Of a DNA stretch of 64,000 nt, positions 61,902 through 64,000 are shown piece after piece. The number at the start of each line of letters is the position of its first letter. Within the stretch, counting starts at the first letter, position 1. The notes beneath the pieces are model-generated. The model was not told the origin of the DNA. It made no database searches and worked only from the letters and a program-made list of their open reading frames with translations. This stretch comes from Arthrobacter sp. 18067. Its GTDB lineage: Bacteria; Actinomycetota; Actinomycetes; Actinomycetales; Micrococcaceae. A program made the position numbers and the translations under genes. Location: NCBI RefSeq assembly GCF_902706295.1, contig NZ_CACSJJ010000009.1:1-64000 (forward strand), in the 5' to 3' direction.

Positions 61902-62741
61902 CTATTCCGGGCGCTGGTTTCCGTTGGGTGTGGGAGGAAGGGGCGCCCCGTGCAAAACGCGGTGCACGGCATCGGCGGGGTCGTCCACCAACTGGATCAG
62001 GTCAAGGTCCTTTTCAGACACCATTCCCTCTGCCACCAGTGTTTCCCTTATCCACTCGAGCATCGGGCCCCAGAACCGCACGCCCAGAAGGACGATGGGG
62101 AACGACGTCACCTTGCGGGTCTGAACCAGCACCATTGCCTCAAAGAGTTCGTCCAGCGTTCCCAGCCCGCCGGGAAGGACCACAAACCCCTGGGCGTATT
62201 TGACGAACATGGTCTTGCGGGCGAAGAAGTACCGGAAATTGATGCCCAGGTCCACCCATTGGTTGAGGCCCTGCTCGAACGGCAGTTCAATCCCGAGGCC
62301 CACGGAGACTCCGTTGCCTTCCACGGCACCTTTGTTTGCCGCTTCCATCGAACCAGGCCCGCCGCCGGTGATCACCGCGACACCCGCTTCGGCAAGTTTG
62401 CGCCCAACATCCACGGCCATCTCGTAGTACTCGGTTCCCGGCTTTGTACGTGCGGATCCGAACACGCTGACAGCCGGGCCCAGGTCTGCAAGGGCACCGA
62501 AGCCCTCCACGAATTCGCTCTGAATCCTCAGGACACGCCACGGATCGGTGTGAATGAACTGTCCGGCACCACTGGTATCCAGCAAATGCTGGTCAGACAT
62601 TCCGGTATCAGCTTGTTTGCGCCGAAGCTCCAAGGAGCCCTTGTGCTTGGCCGGGGCAATGTCCGAAGGCAGGGGCACACGGGCTGCCTTGACGTGGCCG
62701 TTGGCATCGGGGTGGGGTACTGGGTGCTGGCTGATGCTCAT
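61902..62741 (-). CDS. LOG family protein (TIGR00730, cytokinin riboside 5'-monophosphate phosphoribohydrolase-like)
   Basis: A 279-residue Rossmann-fold protein. The nucleotide-binding GGGPGSMEAANKGAVEG and the LOG motif PGGLGTLDELFEA are clear. Family members cleave nucleoside monophosphates to the base and ribose phosphate; annotation as lysine decarboxylase in old databases is wrong. The first 70 residues are extra and polar. TAGCCT lies 6 nt before the ATG (leaderless). It heads the operon with the DivIVA-domain and mannosyltransferase genes. Confidence 0.92.
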   Translation of the reverse strand: MSISQHPVPHPDANGHVKAARVPLPSDIAPAKHKGSLELRRKQADTGMSDQHLLDTSGAGQFIHTDPWRVLRIQSEFVEGFGALADLGPAVSVFGSARTKPGTEYYEMAVDVGRKLAEAGVAVITGGGPGSMEAANKGAVEGNGVSVGLGIELPFEQGLNQWVDLGINFRYFFARKTMFVKYAQGFVVLPGGLGTLDELFEAMVLVQTRKVTSFPIVLLGVRFWGPMLEWIRETLVAEGMVSEKDLDLIQLVDDPADAVHRVLHGAPLPPTPNGNQRPE

Positions 62742-62747
62742 TGCCCA

Positions 62748-62753
62748 AGGCTA
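62748..62753 (-). promoter_or_regulatory. -10 element of the LOG-family operon (leaderless)
   Basis: TAGCCT on the minus strand, 6 nt before the ATG at 62741. Confidence 0.6.
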
Positions 62754-62892
62754 GCGCCTATGGGCGCTTGCTCCGTCGCCGCGACCCGGTTCTTGCATTG
62801 CAGTCTGGTATATCGCTGGGGAGCAGGTTTCTGTTCAGTCACGATCTTCAGGAAGTTGCCGTGACCGTGGTCATATTTGCTTCTTTGTTCGC

Positions 62893-62898
62893 TAGATT
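62893..62898 (+). promoter_or_regulatory. -10 element of the glutamate-type ABC operon (leaderless)
   Basis: TAGATT, 6 nt before the ATG at 62905. Confidence 0.6.
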
Positions 62899-62904
62899 CG
62901 TCGT

Positions 62905-63660
62905 ATGACTACTCAAGCGTCCGGCGATGCCCTCGTCTCCCTGAATGGCGTCAACAAGCACTACGGTCAATTGCACGTCCTCAAGGACATTAACCTTCAG
63001 GTCAAGAAGGGTGAAGTGGTGGTGGTCATCGGGCCTTCCGGCTCCGGTAAGTCCACTCTGTGCCGTGCGATCAACCGTTTGGAAACGATCGACGACGGCG
63101 ATATCGCCATCGACGGGAAGAAGCTTCCCGAGGAAGGCAAGGACCTCGCGCACCTGCGTGCCGACGTCGGAATGGTCTTCCAGTCCTTCAACCTGTTCGC
63201 CCACAAGACGATTCTTGAGAACGTCACCTTGGGCCCCATCAAGGTAAAGAAGGTGGCCAAGGGCACCGCAGACAAGGAAGCCATGGCTCTCCTTGAACGC
63301 GTAGGCGTCGGGCACCAGGCCCCTAAGCTTCCCGCCCAGCTCTCCGGTGGCCAGCAGCAGCGTGTGGCTATCGCTCGAGCACTGGCCATGAAGCCCAAGG
63401 TGATGCTTTTCGACGAGCCTACGTCTGCGTTGGACCCCGAGATGATCAACGAAGTCCTGGACGTCATGATCCAACTGGCCAAGGAAGGCATGACCATGAT
63501 CGTAGTCACCCACGAGATGGGCTTTGCCCGCAAGGCTGCTGACCGTGTGGTGTTCATGGCTGACGGCCAGATCGTGGAAGACGCAACTCCCGAGGAATTC
63601 TTCACCAACCCGAAGAGCACCCGCGCCAAGGACTTCTTGTCCAAGCTTTTGACCCACTAG
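62905..63660 (+). CDS. Glutamate-type amino acid ABC importer, ATP-binding subunit
   Basis: A 251-residue ABC ATPase of the GluA/GlnQ family: Walker [22 protein letters not shown], signature LSGGQQQR, Walker [14 protein letters not shown], switch VVTHEM. Gene order ATPase then binding protein matches the gluABCD glutamate system of corynebacteria, which supports glutamate as ligand. It is not the same system as the importer at 22-24.5 kb, whose order is binding protein, permease, ATPase. Leaderless ATG start. Confidence 0.93.
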   Translation: MTTQASGDALVSLNGVNKHYGQLHVLKDINLQVKKGEVVVVIGPSGSGKSTLCRAINRLETIDDGDIAIDGKKLPEEGKDLAHLRADVGMVFQSFNLFAHKTILENVTLGPIKVKKVAKGTADKEAMALLERVGVGHQAPKLPAQLSGGQQQRVAIARALAMKPKVMLFDEPTSALDPEMINEVLDVMIQLAKEGMTMIVVTHEMGFARKAADRVVFMADGQIVEDATPEEFFTNPKSTRAKDFLSKLLTH

Positions 63661-63735
63661 CTCCTTACCGCCCGTAGCCCAGGCCGTAAAGACCTCACCC
63701 AGGCCGTACGACGGCCAACCTAAGAAAGGAATGTC

Positions 63736-64000
63736 ATGAAGGCTTTCATTACCCGGAGGAAGTCGCTGCTGGTGGCCGCTTCTGCCGTGCTCGCCCTCTC
63801 GCTGAGCGCATGTGGCGGCAGCAGCACCACCTCCACCCCTGTTGCCTCGGCGAGCTTCGAAGCCGGCACAACGATGGAGAAGCTGAACAAAGCGCAGAAA
63901 ATCACCATCGGTACCAAGTTTGACCAGCCGCTGTTCGGCCAGAAGGGCCTGGACGGCAAGCCTGTCGGTTTCGACGTCGAAATGGGCAAGGCGATCGCCG
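63736..64000 (+). CDS. Glutamate-type ABC importer binding lipoprotein (cut by window end)
   Basis: The first 88 codons of a family 3 solute-binding lipoprotein. The signal peptide ends in the lipobox LSAC-GGS at about residue 28, and the domain begins KITIGTKFDQPLFGQKG and GFDVEMGKAIA. AAGAAAGGAA precedes the ATG. It follows the ATPase by 75 nt. The 3' part and presumably two permeases lie beyond the window. Confidence 0.92.
   Translation, partial: MKAFITRRKSLLVAASAVLALSLSACGGSSTTSTPVASASFEAGTTMEKLNKAQKITIGTKFDQPLFGQKGLDGKPVGFDVEMGKAIA

Overview
The window is typical high-GC actinobacterial chromosome. The evidence is dense GC-rich coding, many GTG and TTG starts, 4-nt ATGA/GTGA gene overlaps, an AdnAB helicase-nuclease, the coproporphyrin-dependent heme pathway, a SigE/anti-sigma pair next to tatB, DUF3107 and DUF3117 proteins, and at least a dozen apparently leaderless genes. 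Protein style and gene order suggest Micrococcaceae (Arthrobacter/Paenarthrobacter-like); this is an inference from memory, not a search. The left end is not genomic: bases 104-167 are an Illumina Nextera i7/P7 adapter preceded by poly-T, so trustworthy sequence starts at about 168.

Layout. 0.25-8.5 kb: PspA-like protein, GntR regulator, two tandem initiator tRNA-Met genes each with its own terminator, a large UPF0182 membrane protein, a PDZ-Lon-like membrane protease and a zincin-like protein. 8.5-21.8 kb: a DNA maintenance block with a YgjP-like metallopeptidase, UvrD2 helicase and NudC in one overlapping operon; a lone aminoglycoside-phosphotransferase-fold kinase; alkyltransferase-like protein, AdnA and AdnB in a second overlapping operon; and a divergent DnaQ-type exonuclease. 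22-24.6 kb: a polar amino acid ABC importer behind a leader that can fold in alternative ways. 24.6-25.9 kb: a NagZ-like lipoprotein.

26-37.3 kb: almost the whole heme pathway. hemA faces right; hemE-cgoX-hemQ-hemH-hemC-hemD-hemB-(flavin oxidoreductase)-hemL run left and mostly overlap. HemQ together with the CgoX and HemH types indicates the coproporphyrin-dependent branch. 37.4-41.4 kb: SDR oxidoreductase, MoeZ-type adenylyltransferase/rhodanese, TetR regulator, DUF3107, a small membrane protein and a pterin carbinolamine dehydratase. 41.4-44.5 kb: thiamine genes, with thiO-thiS-thiG under a TPP riboswitch and thiE divergent. 44.5-52.8 kb: ferritin-like protein, RNB ribonuclease, DEAD-box helicase with a long leader, a solitary beta-class DNA methyltransferase, MarC and PHP proteins, and an Xaa-Pro aminopeptidase.

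52.8-62.8 kb: an envelope/stress block with a YflT-like stress protein, PRC-MgtE_N-CBS protein, DUF1003 protein, Mrp ATPase, TatB, anti-sigma factor, SigE, O-methyltransferase, DUF3117, a PIG-V-like mannosyltransferase, a DivIVA-domain protein and a LOG-family protein. The window ends inside a second amino acid (glutamate-type) ABC importer.

No prophage, insertion sequence, CRISPR array, defence island or biosynthetic cluster was seen. This is conserved core genome. The observations most worth following are gene couplings (UvrD2 with a metalloprotease; an alkyltransferase-like protein with AdnAB; a flavin oxidoreductase inside the heme operon; a lone DNA methyltransferase behind a DEAD-box helicase), a possible RNA switch ahead of an ABC importer, and the very regular leaderless-promoter signature.
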